The position numbers were made by a program, and so were the translations under genes. From Mesorhizobium ventifaucium (lineage in GTDB: Bacteria > Pseudomonadota > Alphaproteobacteria > Rhizobiales > Rhizobiaceae), in NCBI RefSeq assembly GCF_935822925.1, contig NZ_CAKXZS010000004.1, forward strand, positions 112,137 through 176,136: a DNA stretch of 64,000 nucleotides, in the 5' to 3' direction. Below are positions 1 through 8,175 of this stretch, one piece after another. The stretch's first letter is position 1, and each line of letters starts with the position of its first letter. The notes under the pieces are model-generated. The model was given only the letters and a program-made list of their open reading frames with translations, was not told where the DNA came from and searched no databases.

Positions 1-1
1 G

Positions 2-127
2 TATCGGGAGGCGGGGGAATTGTTCGTCGTCCGGATGCTGCAGCCAGGCGCCGCCACCCGGGGGATCCGCGACTTCGACCTGCAGAAGGTCCGAGCATAT
101 CTGAACGGCCAAGCGCGGTCAGCTTAG
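2..127 (+). CDS. 3' end of an unidentified gene (partial)
   Basis: An open frame enters from the left edge and ends at a TAG at 125-127, giving about 41 residues ending in ARSA. The residues are mixed charged and hydrophobic with normal high-GC codon use. It runs convergent to the probable T6SS immunity gene and overlaps that gene's stop by a few bases. The fragment is too short to name a family. It could be the tail of another T6SS-linked gene or be unrelated. Confidence 0.45.
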   Translation, partial: YREAGELFVVRMLQPGAATRGIRDFDLQKVRAYLNGQARSA

Positions 128-1003
128 GCCGTATCGCTGCAACATGTCCTGGAACTCGGCCTGCAGCATCCGCTCCTGCTCTGTGCCATCATGCAGCGTC
201 CAGAGGGAGCTGTCCGCCAACACTGCAAGCCGGTCGCCCCAAGGTGTGACATGGAAAGCGCGCCGTGCCGAGACTTCCTCGACCTCGGGATCGAGGAAGC
301 GGTAGAGGCCCTGATAGCCGAAGCCGACAAGGAGCGTATCGCGGTGGATCACGGCATCCCAGGCGGGGGCGACAGGGAGGTCGATCGATTCCACTTCGCC
401 GTCGGCAACGCGGAACATCACGGGGCTCTCGGAAAAAACGAGCATCGACTTTTCTTGGGCGCACAGTCGTCGGAGGCGAGTGTTTGTCTGCAGATGGAGG
501 TTGGTGACGCCACCATCGGCGAAGCGTCCGAATAGCCCGGCATCGCCGCAGACGAAGATCTCGCCGTCGTGCTCCTTGAGGTCAAAGATCCTGCGTTTCT
601 CCCCGGTGACAAGCCTTCGCCAGCCCGTAGTGAATTCCATCACGAGGCCATGCCAGCCGAAGGCGAGCAGGCGACTGCTGGAGAGCGAGCGAAAGCCGGA
701 GACGTAGGGAAGATCTTCCGCCACGATCGAATAGGACTGATCGGCGATCTCGAGGATGCGGCCCCCGGCGGTGCTACAGAACAGCTTTCCCCGCGCTTCG
801 TCGAAATGCATGGCGAGCAGCCATGTGTCGGCCGTGAACAAAGGCGTGATGGTCAAGAGTTCGGGCGAGACCGACGCAATCTGCGACACATAGCTCTCCT
901 GATCGCCGCAGACCAGGAGCACCAGGAGGCGGCCGTCAGACAGTGCTTGCACCGCATTGCAATTGCAGGAAAAGCCGCCGATCGTCAACTCGCCTTCGAT
1001 CAT
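119..1003 (-). CDS. Probable T6SS immunity protein, beta-propeller-like
   Basis: A 294-residue protein rich in short beta-strand-forming segments with recurring G-R/G-L and D-G turns, for example FGRFADGG, LYRFLDPE and LWTLHDGT. This resembles a WD/Kelch-type propeller. It has no signal peptide or membrane segment. The start at 1003 gives an ATGA overlap with the stop of the upstream DUF4150-toxin gene. It is the last gene of the T6SS cargo module, directly behind the predicted nuclease effector, which is the usual place for a cognate immunity gene. The fold and immunity role are inferred from composition and position. No named family was recognised. Confidence 0.6.
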   Translation of the reverse strand: MIEGELTIGGFSCNCNAVQALSDGRLLVLLVCGDQESYVSQIASVSPELLTITPLFTADTWLLAMHFDEARGKLFCSTAGGRILEIADQSYSIVAEDLPYVSGFRSLSSSRLLAFGWHGLVMEFTTGWRRLVTGEKRRIFDLKEHDGEIFVCGDAGLFGRFADGGVTNLHLQTNTRLRRLCAQEKSMLVFSESPVMFRVADGEVESIDLPVAPAWDAVIHRDTLLVGFGYQGLYRFLDPEVEEVSARRAFHVTPWGDRLAVLADSSLWTLHDGTEQERMLQAEFQDMLQRYGLS

Positions 1004-1998
1004 AGCAGTGCCCGCGTTCCGGGCCGCCGCACGGGCTGGCCTTCCAGAGCCGCCCGTTGCGAGGGCGTGGGCGTGTCGCCCGCTTGCTGTGTGAGGCCGG
1101 CGGCGTAGGCGAAATACACGTCGCAATAGAACTGCAGGCATTCGAGCACTTCGCTGTTGTCTTCCTGGCCGACCAACTCCTGGTTGCTGGTCTCGGTGGC
1201 GTCCAGTGCGCTTTGGCGGGCAAAGCGGTAGGTCGGCTGGCGATCACGGACGAAGGCCTTGTCCGGGTTCTCGAATGCCTGGGTCTTGACCCCGTGCTCC
1301 GCGACATCGAGTCCATGCGAGCCGTAGCTGGACTGTTCGCTCGTGGATGGTCCGCTTAGGCAGATGCAGGGCGCGTCGTACATGTTGTAGTTTGGGAAGT
1401 TCGGCCGGTTCCTTCCGTAGTCTCTGCCCTTGCGGAAGAATGAGTTCGGAACGATGTGATCGGACTGCTTCCCTGTACCCTTGCAATGTTCGCTCGCCTC
1501 GTCGTAGCGGTGAACCTCGATGCCGAAGCCGTCAAGCAACTCGCGACAATAGTTCCCTTGCGCCGACAGGTTTGCGATGTGGACCCAAAGAGGTGTATTG
1601 CCAGCCGGCGATGCGTGATTATTGGTTGCCATATCGGTCATGCGAATGACCGGCTCGCCGTCGAACTTCACGTTGTTGGACCACGAGTGGAAATACTCCT
1701 TTCCTGTGTTCTTCGAAGTGACGACTCCTTTCTTCGCGGCGCAGCCGGCCTCGGTGCCCGACGTCCTAGAAAGATCAGATTTGTTTTTGATATTGACGGT
1801 TTTCCCGCCGATCTTGACCGTACCCGTCCCTTGCTCCGTGTCGCTGGCAAGCCCAAAACTCGGATAAGGAACAGGCACGCCCGGTGGCGTCGCTGGATTC
1901 TCGGGCGGCGTGAAGCAGACGTCGGGAAAAGCGGCAATTGTCTTGGCATTTACAGCCTTGCCGGATATCTCCAAACCGTTGGCAAAGACGTTGGACAT
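1000..1998 (-). CDS. DUF4150 PAAR-like T6SS effector with HNH/EndoVII-like C-terminal domain
   Basis: A 332-residue protein. Residues 1-130 are a DUF4150 PAAR-like domain (start MSNVFANGLEIS; Cys8-type spacing in DVCFTPPENPATPPG; a KFDGEPVIRMTDM segment), which in this family caps the VgrG spike. Residues 150-240 carry SDHIVPNSFF (H181), GSHGL (H228) and AEHGV (H235), the spacing expected of an HNH/endonuclease VII superfamily toxin with an HHH signature. The start at 1998 makes an ATGA overlap with the gene before it. It follows the DUF2169 and ketosynthase-like genes, a context typical of effector loading. Likely a T6SS-delivered DNase; the catalytic assignment is from motif recognition only. 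Confidence 0.75.
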   Translation of the reverse strand: MSNVFANGLEISGKAVNAKTIAAFPDVCFTPPENPATPPGVPVPYPSFGLASDTEQGTGTVKIGGKTVNIKNKSDLSRTSGTEAGCAAKKGVVTSKNTGKEYFHSWSNNVKFDGEPVIRMTDMATNNHASPAGNTPLWVHIANLSAQGNYCRELLDGFGIEVHRYDEASEHCKGTGKQSDHIVPNSFFRKGRDYGRNRPNFPNYNMYDAPCICLSGPSTSEQSSYGSHGLDVAEHGVKTQAFENPDKAFVRDRQPTYRFARQSALDATETSNQELVGQEDNSEVLECLQFYCDVYFAYAAGLTQQAGDTPTPSQRAALEGQPVRRPGTRALL

Positions 1999-3020
1999 CA
2001 CACTGCCTTCCCAGCGAGCACGGCCGCGCCGCATGCGCCGGCGTCATTCGACGCTTCGACCAAGACCGGGTTGCCCGCGGCATAACCCTTGCGCGCAGCC
2101 GTCCAAGCCATGCCGATCATCAGTGGCACTGCGGCGGCGCCAACATTGCCGAGCGACTCGCCCGGCGACCATAGGTCCTGGAAGCCGTGGGCGCCCCGCA
2201 CGAGGCGGAGCGAGGCGAGCCCGGACTGCTTGAACCAGAATTGCTCGCCGATGAGATCGGAGATTCGATAACCGAGCCGGTTCATTTCGATGCCGGTTTC
2301 TTCGAAGGCCGTCTGATAGGCGGCCGTCATGCCATCGCCGCGCAGCGGCAAATCCTCAGCATTGTAGATGGATGCCCTCTCGCGAGACAGACCGAGACCG
2401 AAGAGGCGAAGTCCACCGCTCTCCGAGCGGGTAGAAAGGACGGCGGCAGCCGCTTCGCCGGGAATGAAACCGTTCGGGTTGCTTTTCGTCAACAGACGAT
2501 TTTTGCCCAAATAGTGCGCTACTGCCGGAGCTGTCAGATAACTGTCGACGCCGGCGATCATCACATAAGGTGCTTCGCCGGAAGCAACCAGCCGGCGCGC
2601 CTGATCGAGCGCGACGTGGCCCGAGGGGCGGCCGTGTGAGACGATGCGGGAGCGCGCGTGCGGCTCGACCTCGACGATCTCGGCGATCCGACGGAGCAGG
2701 CGGGCATTGTCCCGAACTGGCCGACCGGGGCGGTCCTGCTCGGCAAGGCACAGGATGAGCGCGGTCTGGCCGCGGGCCTGCGGGACGGCTTCGAAGGCCT
2801 CGCAGATGGCGCCAGCGGCCAAGTGCGCCATGCGCTTCTCGCCGGTCCAATTGCGCGGCAGGGACACCGGCGCGCCAACCAACCAGTCACCGCCGGGGCC
2901 GATGAACCGCGTCTCTTGAAAACCATCCAACCTCGCCCGCATCGCCGCACAAGACGACGGGGCGTCGAGGCCGACGGCGGTCACCATGCCGATCGAGACG
3001 ATGTCGATCGGGGCGCTCAC
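1998..3020 (-). CDS. Beta-ketoacyl-synthase-like (thiolase-fold) T6SS-associated protein, probable pseudoenzyme
   Basis: A 340-residue thiolase-fold protein. It begins IDIVSIGMVTAVGLD, and a GVDSYL ... GFIPGEAAAAVL core matches ketosynthases. The segment that normally holds the nucleophilic Cys (ACSSG) reads GRPSG, and the GHT-type His loop reads SPGESLGNVGAA. The active-site Cys and at least one catalytic His are therefore missing. The start is a GTG at 3020 giving a GTGA overlap with the DUF2169 stop; longer upstream starts would overlap that gene by about 150 nt. It sits between DUF2169 and DUF4150, suggesting a structural or adaptor role in effector handling rather than fatty-acid synthesis. 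Confidence 0.75.
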   Translation of the reverse strand: MSAPIDIVSIGMVTAVGLDAPSSCAAMRARLDGFQETRFIGPGGDWLVGAPVSLPRNWTGEKRMAHLAAGAICEAFEAVPQARGQTALILCLAEQDRPGRPVRDNARLLRRIAEIVEVEPHARSRIVSHGRPSGHVALDQARRLVASGEAPYVMIAGVDSYLTAPAVAHYLGKNRLLTKSNPNGFIPGEAAAAVLSTRSESGGLRLFGLGLSRERASIYNAEDLPLRGDGMTAAYQTAFEETGIEMNRLGYRISDLIGEQFWFKQSGLASLRLVRGAHGFQDLWSPGESLGNVGAAAVPLMIGMAWTAARKGYAAGNPVLVEASNDAGACGAAVLAGKAV

Positions 3021-4114
3021 GCTTCCTCCTCCTCGGGCGCTACCCCGTTGGCGCGGATGTATTGGCGGCCGGTGGCGCGAGCTCTCAGCATGGATTCTGT
3101 CGGTGGGCCGACCCAGCATTCGGTAAAATCGAGAATCGTGCGATGAATACGCTGCGACACGCGCCAAACAAGCGAAAAGCGCCGGCTTTCGGGATCGAAC
3201 AGGACGGTGTCGGGAAAAACATTGCCCTCGAAGGTCTTCCCTCGTCCTTTGAACAGCGTCATAGGCAGCGCAGTCGATGGTAAGCGGAAGCTTACTCGTC
3301 CTTGGGGTGTCAGATTAACCAGCATCACCTCTTCGCCGCCTCTCGGCAGGTCGATCTGCTGATCCGGCGGCGCCATCTGAAAGTAACGTTCGTCGAAGTC
3401 GGGCGGCAGAAACGGAAAGATGTTTTTCGTCCAATTGTCGTCATAGGTACCGCCATATTCGATCCGGCCGGGCCAGCCACGGCCCATTGGCCCAAAGCTC
3501 ATGGGCTTGTAGTCGCCAAAGGGCGAGCGGATTTCTTCGTCGACTGCTTGCGTGTTCGGTAGCCGCAACCCCGGGATCAACCGCTGGTTCTTCGTACGTG
3601 ACCAGCCGGTTCCGACCGGATTGTATTTGTAGCTGGCGGGGAGCTTGTCCTCCGGGTCCAGTCTGTCGACGCCACCCCAGGCAACGTCATAGGAGATGGG
3701 CAGTTTCAGGAAGGGCTGTGGCGACGTGGCGGTAAAGACCGGGCCGATGGAGCGCCATTCGCGGTGGCCGACGACCTCGAACAGTTTTGACCAATTGCCG
3801 ACCTTGATACCGACCGGCACGCGCTCGGCCGGTCTGCCGTTTGGCGCGTAAGCACAGCCATTGGCGACAACGTCGCAGCGCGGCTTGCGGAAGGCGAAAT
3901 CGGTTTCCCACAGCGTGGCCGAATAGCCGGGCACGCCGGTTTGCATGTCGGCCATGACCAGCGGAACCTGTTCCGACGATTTTTTCACCAGTCCGCCGGG
4001 TGTCGTGGGGAAGTCGAACGTGCCTTTCACCACCACGACGATCCACTCATGGCCGGCCTTGTCCATGCCCATGGTAAATTGATGCGCATACCCCATCTGG
4101 TTCCAGATCTGCAT
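3017..4114 (-). CDS. DUF2169 T6SS effector adaptor/chaperone
   Basis: A 365-residue DUF2169 protein (WIVVVVKGTFDFP near the N-terminus, GYSATLWETDFAF, and a long conserved region ending near GPPTESMLRARATG). DUF2169 proteins are known T6SS cargo chaperones encoded next to DUF4150/PAAR effectors. The start MQIWNQMGYAHQF at 4114 creates an ATGA overlap with tagF; a start 15 nt further upstream is possible. Cytoplasmic, with no signal or membrane segment. Position in the operon says it loads the HNH-type effector encoded two genes downstream onto the spike. Confidence 0.85.
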   Translation of the reverse strand: MQIWNQMGYAHQFTMGMDKAGHEWIVVVVKGTFDFPTTPGGLVKKSSEQVPLVMADMQTGVPGYSATLWETDFAFRKPRCDVVANGCAYAPNGRPAERVPVGIKVGNWSKLFEVVGHREWRSIGPVFTATSPQPFLKLPISYDVAWGGVDRLDPEDKLPASYKYNPVGTGWSRTKNQRLIPGLRLPNTQAVDEEIRSPFGDYKPMSFGPMGRGWPGRIEYGGTYDDNWTKNIFPFLPPDFDERYFQMAPPDQQIDLPRGGEEVMLVNLTPQGRVSFRLPSTALPMTLFKGRGKTFEGNVFPDTVLFDPESRRFSLVWRVSQRIHRTILDFTECWVGPPTESMLRARATGRQYIRANGVAPEEEEA

Positions 4115-4656
4115 CAGCTGGTCTCCCAACTGGCGGCGAAGATCTGCTCCAGCGTCGCTTGCGGAGCCTGCGGATCAATATCGAAAATGTCGGAGTGCGC
4201 GGTCCACATCACCATGTCGCTGATGACCTCTGCCCCCGGCTCGACCGGCGGCACCGGCAGTTCGGCCAACGCGATGTCCAGTTCGTCAGGCGTCAGTGCG
4301 CCCCGCTGGGCGGCAAAGGCAGCCTCTTCAATCCCGGCAAACCACGCATCGGCGCGAGCCAGTTGAATGGAAGCGTCAGGAAGCTGCGCGACGACGCTGA
4401 GAGGGAACTGCCGGCCGACCCTGTCGGCGCTCTGCAGAATAATGCCCGCCGATGCGCCGAAGGCAGCCGGGCCGGCCAGAAAGCGTAGCGCGGCGGCGCG
4501 CGGCCAGGTTTCCGAGCCGATCAGCGGCACGATGTGCTGCGCAAGCCAGCGGTCCCAGATGCGCACAAAATCCCCCGGCAGCCGCCGCGTGACGAAATCG
4601 CCGGTGGCGGGCATTTTGCCGTAAAAGCCGGGCAGAATCATATCTGCGGTGGACAT
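4114..4656 (-). CDS. tagF: T6SS-associated protein TagF
   Basis: A 180-residue TagF-family protein. It starts close to the diagnostic GFYGKMPATGDFVTRRLP motif, followed by FVRIWDRWL and FLAGPAAFG. In other bacteria TagF is a post-translational repressor of T6SS firing that can act with or without the PpkA/PppA kinase-phosphatase pair. No PpkA or PppA is present here. The start at 4656 overlaps the end of tssM by 19 nt; a second ATG at 4641 would give an ATGA overlap like its neighbours and may be the real start. Confidence 0.88.
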   Translation of the reverse strand: MSTADMILPGFYGKMPATGDFVTRRLPGDFVRIWDRWLAQHIVPLIGSETWPRAAALRFLAGPAAFGASAGIILQSADRVGRQFPLSVVAQLPDASIQLARADAWFAGIEEAAFAAQRGALTPDELDIALAELPVPPVEPGAEVISDMVMWTAHSDIFDIDPQAPQATLEQIFAASWETS

Positions 4657-7600
4657 GAGAATTTCTTGAACATTTGCAAATTATAGGGGTTCTCGACGCT
4701 TGCCGCCTTGAGCTCGAAATCGGCGTACATGCCTTGCGTGCCCAGTCGCAGGCTGTAGACGTCGGACAGCGAGGTGCCGGTGAAGCGGCCGCTGCGCAGC
4801 AGCCTCAGCCAGGCCCAGCTGCCGGTTTCGTTCAACATGACTTCGGGCGAGCCGTCGATCGGCTGGAACGCGAGCGAGATGACGCCGGTGCCGTCCTTGC
4901 CGGGCCAGGTCATCGGTTGCGGCCGCGTCGCGTTGTTGTAGTAGACGAGGTTCTGGCCATCGAGATGGAGCGTCACGCGCGTGACGTTGGGCGACAGGTC
5001 CGTCGGTTGCAGCGTGAAGCTCATCACCGGGCCGGTACCGCCTGGAAACAGATCGTCGCGGATCCGCCTGGCCTGTTCGAACGCCGCCAGGGCAGCCGCG
5101 TCGAGGCCAAAATCGGCGCGCCATTTCCATGGCTGGCTGGCGGTGTCGACATAGCTGATCAAATGATCGTTGATGAAGGTGTCGATCATCCCGGCCGGCC
5201 CGAACAGGCGGGCGAAATCGCGGACATTGACGTCGACCGCGCTTTCGGGGCTGAACGGATAGCGGTCGTTCAGCGCCGCCTGGCAGAACGGCAGGATGTC
5301 GGCGCGCCAGATGGCGTTGAGCTCCGAGGTGACCGCCTTCTGTGTCAGGCCGCTGGTGTCGCCGGCAATGCCGCCGAGCCAGTCGTCGACCGGATCGGGC
5401 AGGATCTGCGCTTGCCTGGCGACCGCTCCCGTCAGTTCGGCCAGCCCACCCTGCTTCTTGATGGCGTCCTGCGGGTCGGGATTGGCCGTGACCGTCTGCA
5501 GCACGTTCGATAGTGCGGTCAGCGCCACCACCGCGGCGTCGAGTGCCGGCGGCTGGCCGTCGACCTCGGCGATCGCGCCCTTGAGCGGCTTGAAGTGTTC
5601 GGCCACCAGATTGCCGGTAAGATCCACCTCGTTGGCGGAGCCTGCGCGCGGCAGCAGTTTTGCGCCTGTCTTGGCCAGCTTGCCAAGCTTGCCGAGTTTG
5701 CTGAGCAGTTTTGAGCCGCCCTTGGCTGCCGCCTTGTTGTCGGCCGGCGCTTCATCGGATCGGGTCAGCTCGGTCTCCTGAACGACCGCCGTAAGCAGGC
5801 GCTTCAGCGCCGAGTCGGCACTCGAAAGGTCCTTGAGGTTCTCGCTGGCGACATTCAGGTCGGCCAATGGCGCGAGCCTGAGATCGCGCAGGATGCTGTC
5901 CCATTGCGCGATGTAGTCTTCGTAATAGAGTTTCAGGATATCTTCGGACAGCGCCGAGACCGAGGTTTCGGAATTTTCCGAACAGCCTCCGGCAAAGACC
6001 GCCCGATCGAGTGCGGCCTGGGCGGCGACGTCCTCGACCCGGCCGAGAATGGCATCGTGGAAGCCGGAATAGGTGAACGCGCCCGAAATGCCGACGCGCA
6101 GCGTCTTGTCGGAACGCCGTGCAAAGACCTTGGCGCCGTTGGGACCGGCGAAATTCGCCGGGATCCATTCCTTGAGTCCGGCCACCGCCGGATCGGCCAG
6201 CAACTGCCTGTAGGCACGCGCCGGCAGCGAAATCGTGCAAACCGTTTTCAGCGCCTCGGCAACCAGCGCCTGATCCGGCGCGATATAGCTGTCGTCGACC
6301 GCCATGCGGCGGATCGCAGCAAGCTGGTGCTCTTCCGCGTCGACGGTCGGAAAGGGCGCCGCCGGCGCGAATTCCGGCAAATCGTTGACCCACCAATTCT
6401 CAACGAAATCGGCGTCCATCTGCGACAGGCCCGTCATCATCCGATAGGTCTTCAGCGCACCCAGCATGAAATCCGGATCGCGGATCTGCCGCCACATGGT
6501 CGCCTCGAGCAGAGCGACCATATGCGGCTCGAGGACGTTGCGCAAAGCGTGGTCGTAAGTGTCGGCCTGCGCCCGCAGCAGCTCTGCCGACGCCGATGGC
6601 CCCAGCAGATCCTGGGCACTGCTCGGCGGTGCGGTACGGGCATTTGCGACCTCGGCAATCGCGTTGAGCGCGCTGTCGATGGCGGGCTGCTCCACCGATG
6701 CCGGGGTCGCGGCTGCCGCGGTCAGCGGCGCCTGCAGCGCTTCGAACTGGCCTGCCTGCGCTTCGATCGCATTGCGGTTGTCGTAGTAGGACCAGGTGAA
6801 CATCGCACCGGCCAACAGGGCGGCGGCGGCACAGGCTGCCGCGGCGCCACGCCAGATCCAGGCGCGGCGGCGCTGCGCCAGCGGATCGAACGTCCCCAGG
6901 CCGGCTTCCCTGAAGATGACCTCGGTCAGCAGGTTCTTCAGGAAAAAGCTGCGTTTTTCAACGCGCGGCGCCGGCATGGCTCGTCGCGGCGGAAGACCGA
7001 AGGATGAAGACAGCGCCGCGGTCAGCCGGTCGATAGGCGCCCCTTCCTGGGTCGCCGACGTCAGATATAGGCCGCGCAGCCAGGCGGCTTCTTCGTAGCG
7101 GCTTTCGCCGAACATCGCCTCGACCAGCACCTGGATCGGCTCGGACAGGCTCGTGAGCTGGGCGGGAAACCTGAAAATCTCCGCGCGGGCGGCGAGTTTG
7201 TCCTCGTCCTCCAGGCGCGGTACCAGCCGCCGCTCGAGTTCCGTCGCAAGGGTCGCGATTTCCCGCTCTATGGTCTTTGCGTCGACACGCGCATCCAGCG
7301 CGAAGGTCGTCCCCCAGACCTGCTCGCGCGAGGCCGTCGACAGGCCACCGAAGAAGGCCTCGAAACCCTTGATCAGATCGGCCTTGGTCAGCATCAGATA
7401 GACTGGAAGGCGGATTTCCAGCCGGTCGTTGAGTTCTGCCAGGCGACGACGGATCTTGCGGCCATGAGCCTTGATGGCTTCGTCGCCCTCTGAAAGCGCA
7501 TCGATCGAAAGCGCGACGATCACTCCGTTCAGTGCCCGGCGGCCGCGATGCTTTTTCAAGAGGTCGAGGAAGCCCAGCCATTCCGCCGCATCGACGTCCG

Positions 7601-8174
7601 GCTGGCTCTCCTGCTGCACATAGCGGCCCGCCGTGTCGATCAGAACCGCGTTCTCGGAGAAAAACCAGTCGCAGTTGCGCGTGCCGCCAACCCCCTGCAG
7701 ATCGTCGGTGAGGTCGATCGGAAAGTTCAGGCCGGACTGGCGCAAAGCCGTGGTCTTGCCGGTGGCCGGCGGCCCGACGATCACGTACCAAGGCATCTCG
7801 CGCAGGAATTTGCGTCCGCCCAGCTTGCGGCGCTTCAATTCGACCATCACCTCGGCGAACTTGGCGCCGACGGCGGCGACGTTCTCTTCGCCGGGGCTCA
7901 GCGGTTTTTCCACCACGGGCGCAGCGATTTCGGCGACGAACATGCGGTTGGCTCGGATCGCCCGGCGCTGCGCGACGATCAGCCAGATCAGCCAGAAGAT
8001 GACCAGCAGCGCAATGATGACAATGCGGACATTTTCCGAGGCGAAGGGTTCGTAAGCACCGACCCTGACGATCGGGCCGAACACCCAGATAACCAGAGAA
8101 AGCAGCGTGATGCCGATCAGCGTCCACAGCCAGCGCGATGTCAGAACCGCCCAGAGGAAGCGCAGGATGAACAT
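4638..8174 (-). CDS. tssM: T6SS inner-membrane complex protein TssM (IcmF family)
   Basis: A 1178-residue IcmF-family protein. Two membrane helices occupy residues 10-33 and 51-68. A cytoplasmic NTPase domain carries Walker A GPPATGKT at 134-141, and a third membrane helix lies near 440-460. The long periplasmic region ends in the TssJ-binding beta domain. Length is normal for TssM. It forms the trans-envelope complex with TssL and TssJ. It starts 1 nt after the tssL stop codon and overlaps tagF, so it is translationally linked on both sides. Walker A is intact, so nucleotide binding is likely retained. Confidence 0.95.
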   Translation of the reverse strand: MFILRFLWAVLTSRWLWTLIGITLLSLVIWVFGPIVRVGAYEPFASENVRIVIIALLVIFWLIWLIVAQRRAIRANRMFVAEIAAPVVEKPLSPGEENVAAVGAKFAEVMVELKRRKLGGRKFLREMPWYVIVGPPATGKTTALRQSGLNFPIDLTDDLQGVGGTRNCDWFFSENAVLIDTAGRYVQQESQPDVDAAEWLGFLDLLKKHRGRRALNGVIVALSIDALSEGDEAIKAHGRKIRRRLAELNDRLEIRLPVYLMLTKADLIKGFEAFFGGLSTASREQVWGTTFALDARVDAKTIEREIATLATELERRLVPRLEDEDKLAARAEIFRFPAQLTSLSEPIQVLVEAMFGESRYEEAAWLRGLYLTSATQEGAPIDRLTAALSSSFGLPPRRAMPAPRVEKRSFFLKNLLTEVIFREAGLGTFDPLAQRRRAWIWRGAAAACAAAALLAGAMFTWSYYDNRNAIEAQAGQFEALQAPLTAAAATPASVEQPAIDSALNAIAEVANARTAPPSSAQDLLGPSASAELLRAQADTYDHALRNVLEPHMVALLEATMWRQIRDPDFMLGALKTYRMMTGLSQMDADFVENWWVNDLPEFAPAAPFPTVDAEEHQLAAIRRMAVDDSYIAPDQALVAEALKTVCTISLPARAYRQLLADPAVAGLKEWIPANFAGPNGAKVFARRSDKTLRVGISGAFTYSGFHDAILGRVEDVAAQAALDRAVFAGGCSENSETSVSALSEDILKLYYEDYIAQWDSILRDLRLAPLADLNVASENLKDLSSADSALKRLLTAVVQETELTRSDEAPADNKAAAKGGSKLLSKLGKLGKLAKTGAKLLPRAGSANEVDLTGNLVAEHFKPLKGAIAEVDGQPPALDAAVVALTALSNVLQTVTANPDPQDAIKKQGGLAELTGAVARQAQILPDPVDDWLGGIAGDTSGLTQKAVTSELNAIWRADILPFCQAALNDRYPFSPESAVDVNVRDFARLFGPAGMIDTFINDHLISYVDTASQPWKWRADFGLDAAALAAFEQARRIRDDLFPGGTGPVMSFTLQPTDLSPNVTRVTLHLDGQNLVYYNNATRPQPMTWPGKDGTGVISLAFQPIDGSPEVMLNETGSWAWLRLLRSGRFTGTSLSDVYSLRLGTQGMYADFELKAASVENPYNLQMFKKFSCPPQI

Positions 8175-8175
8175 C

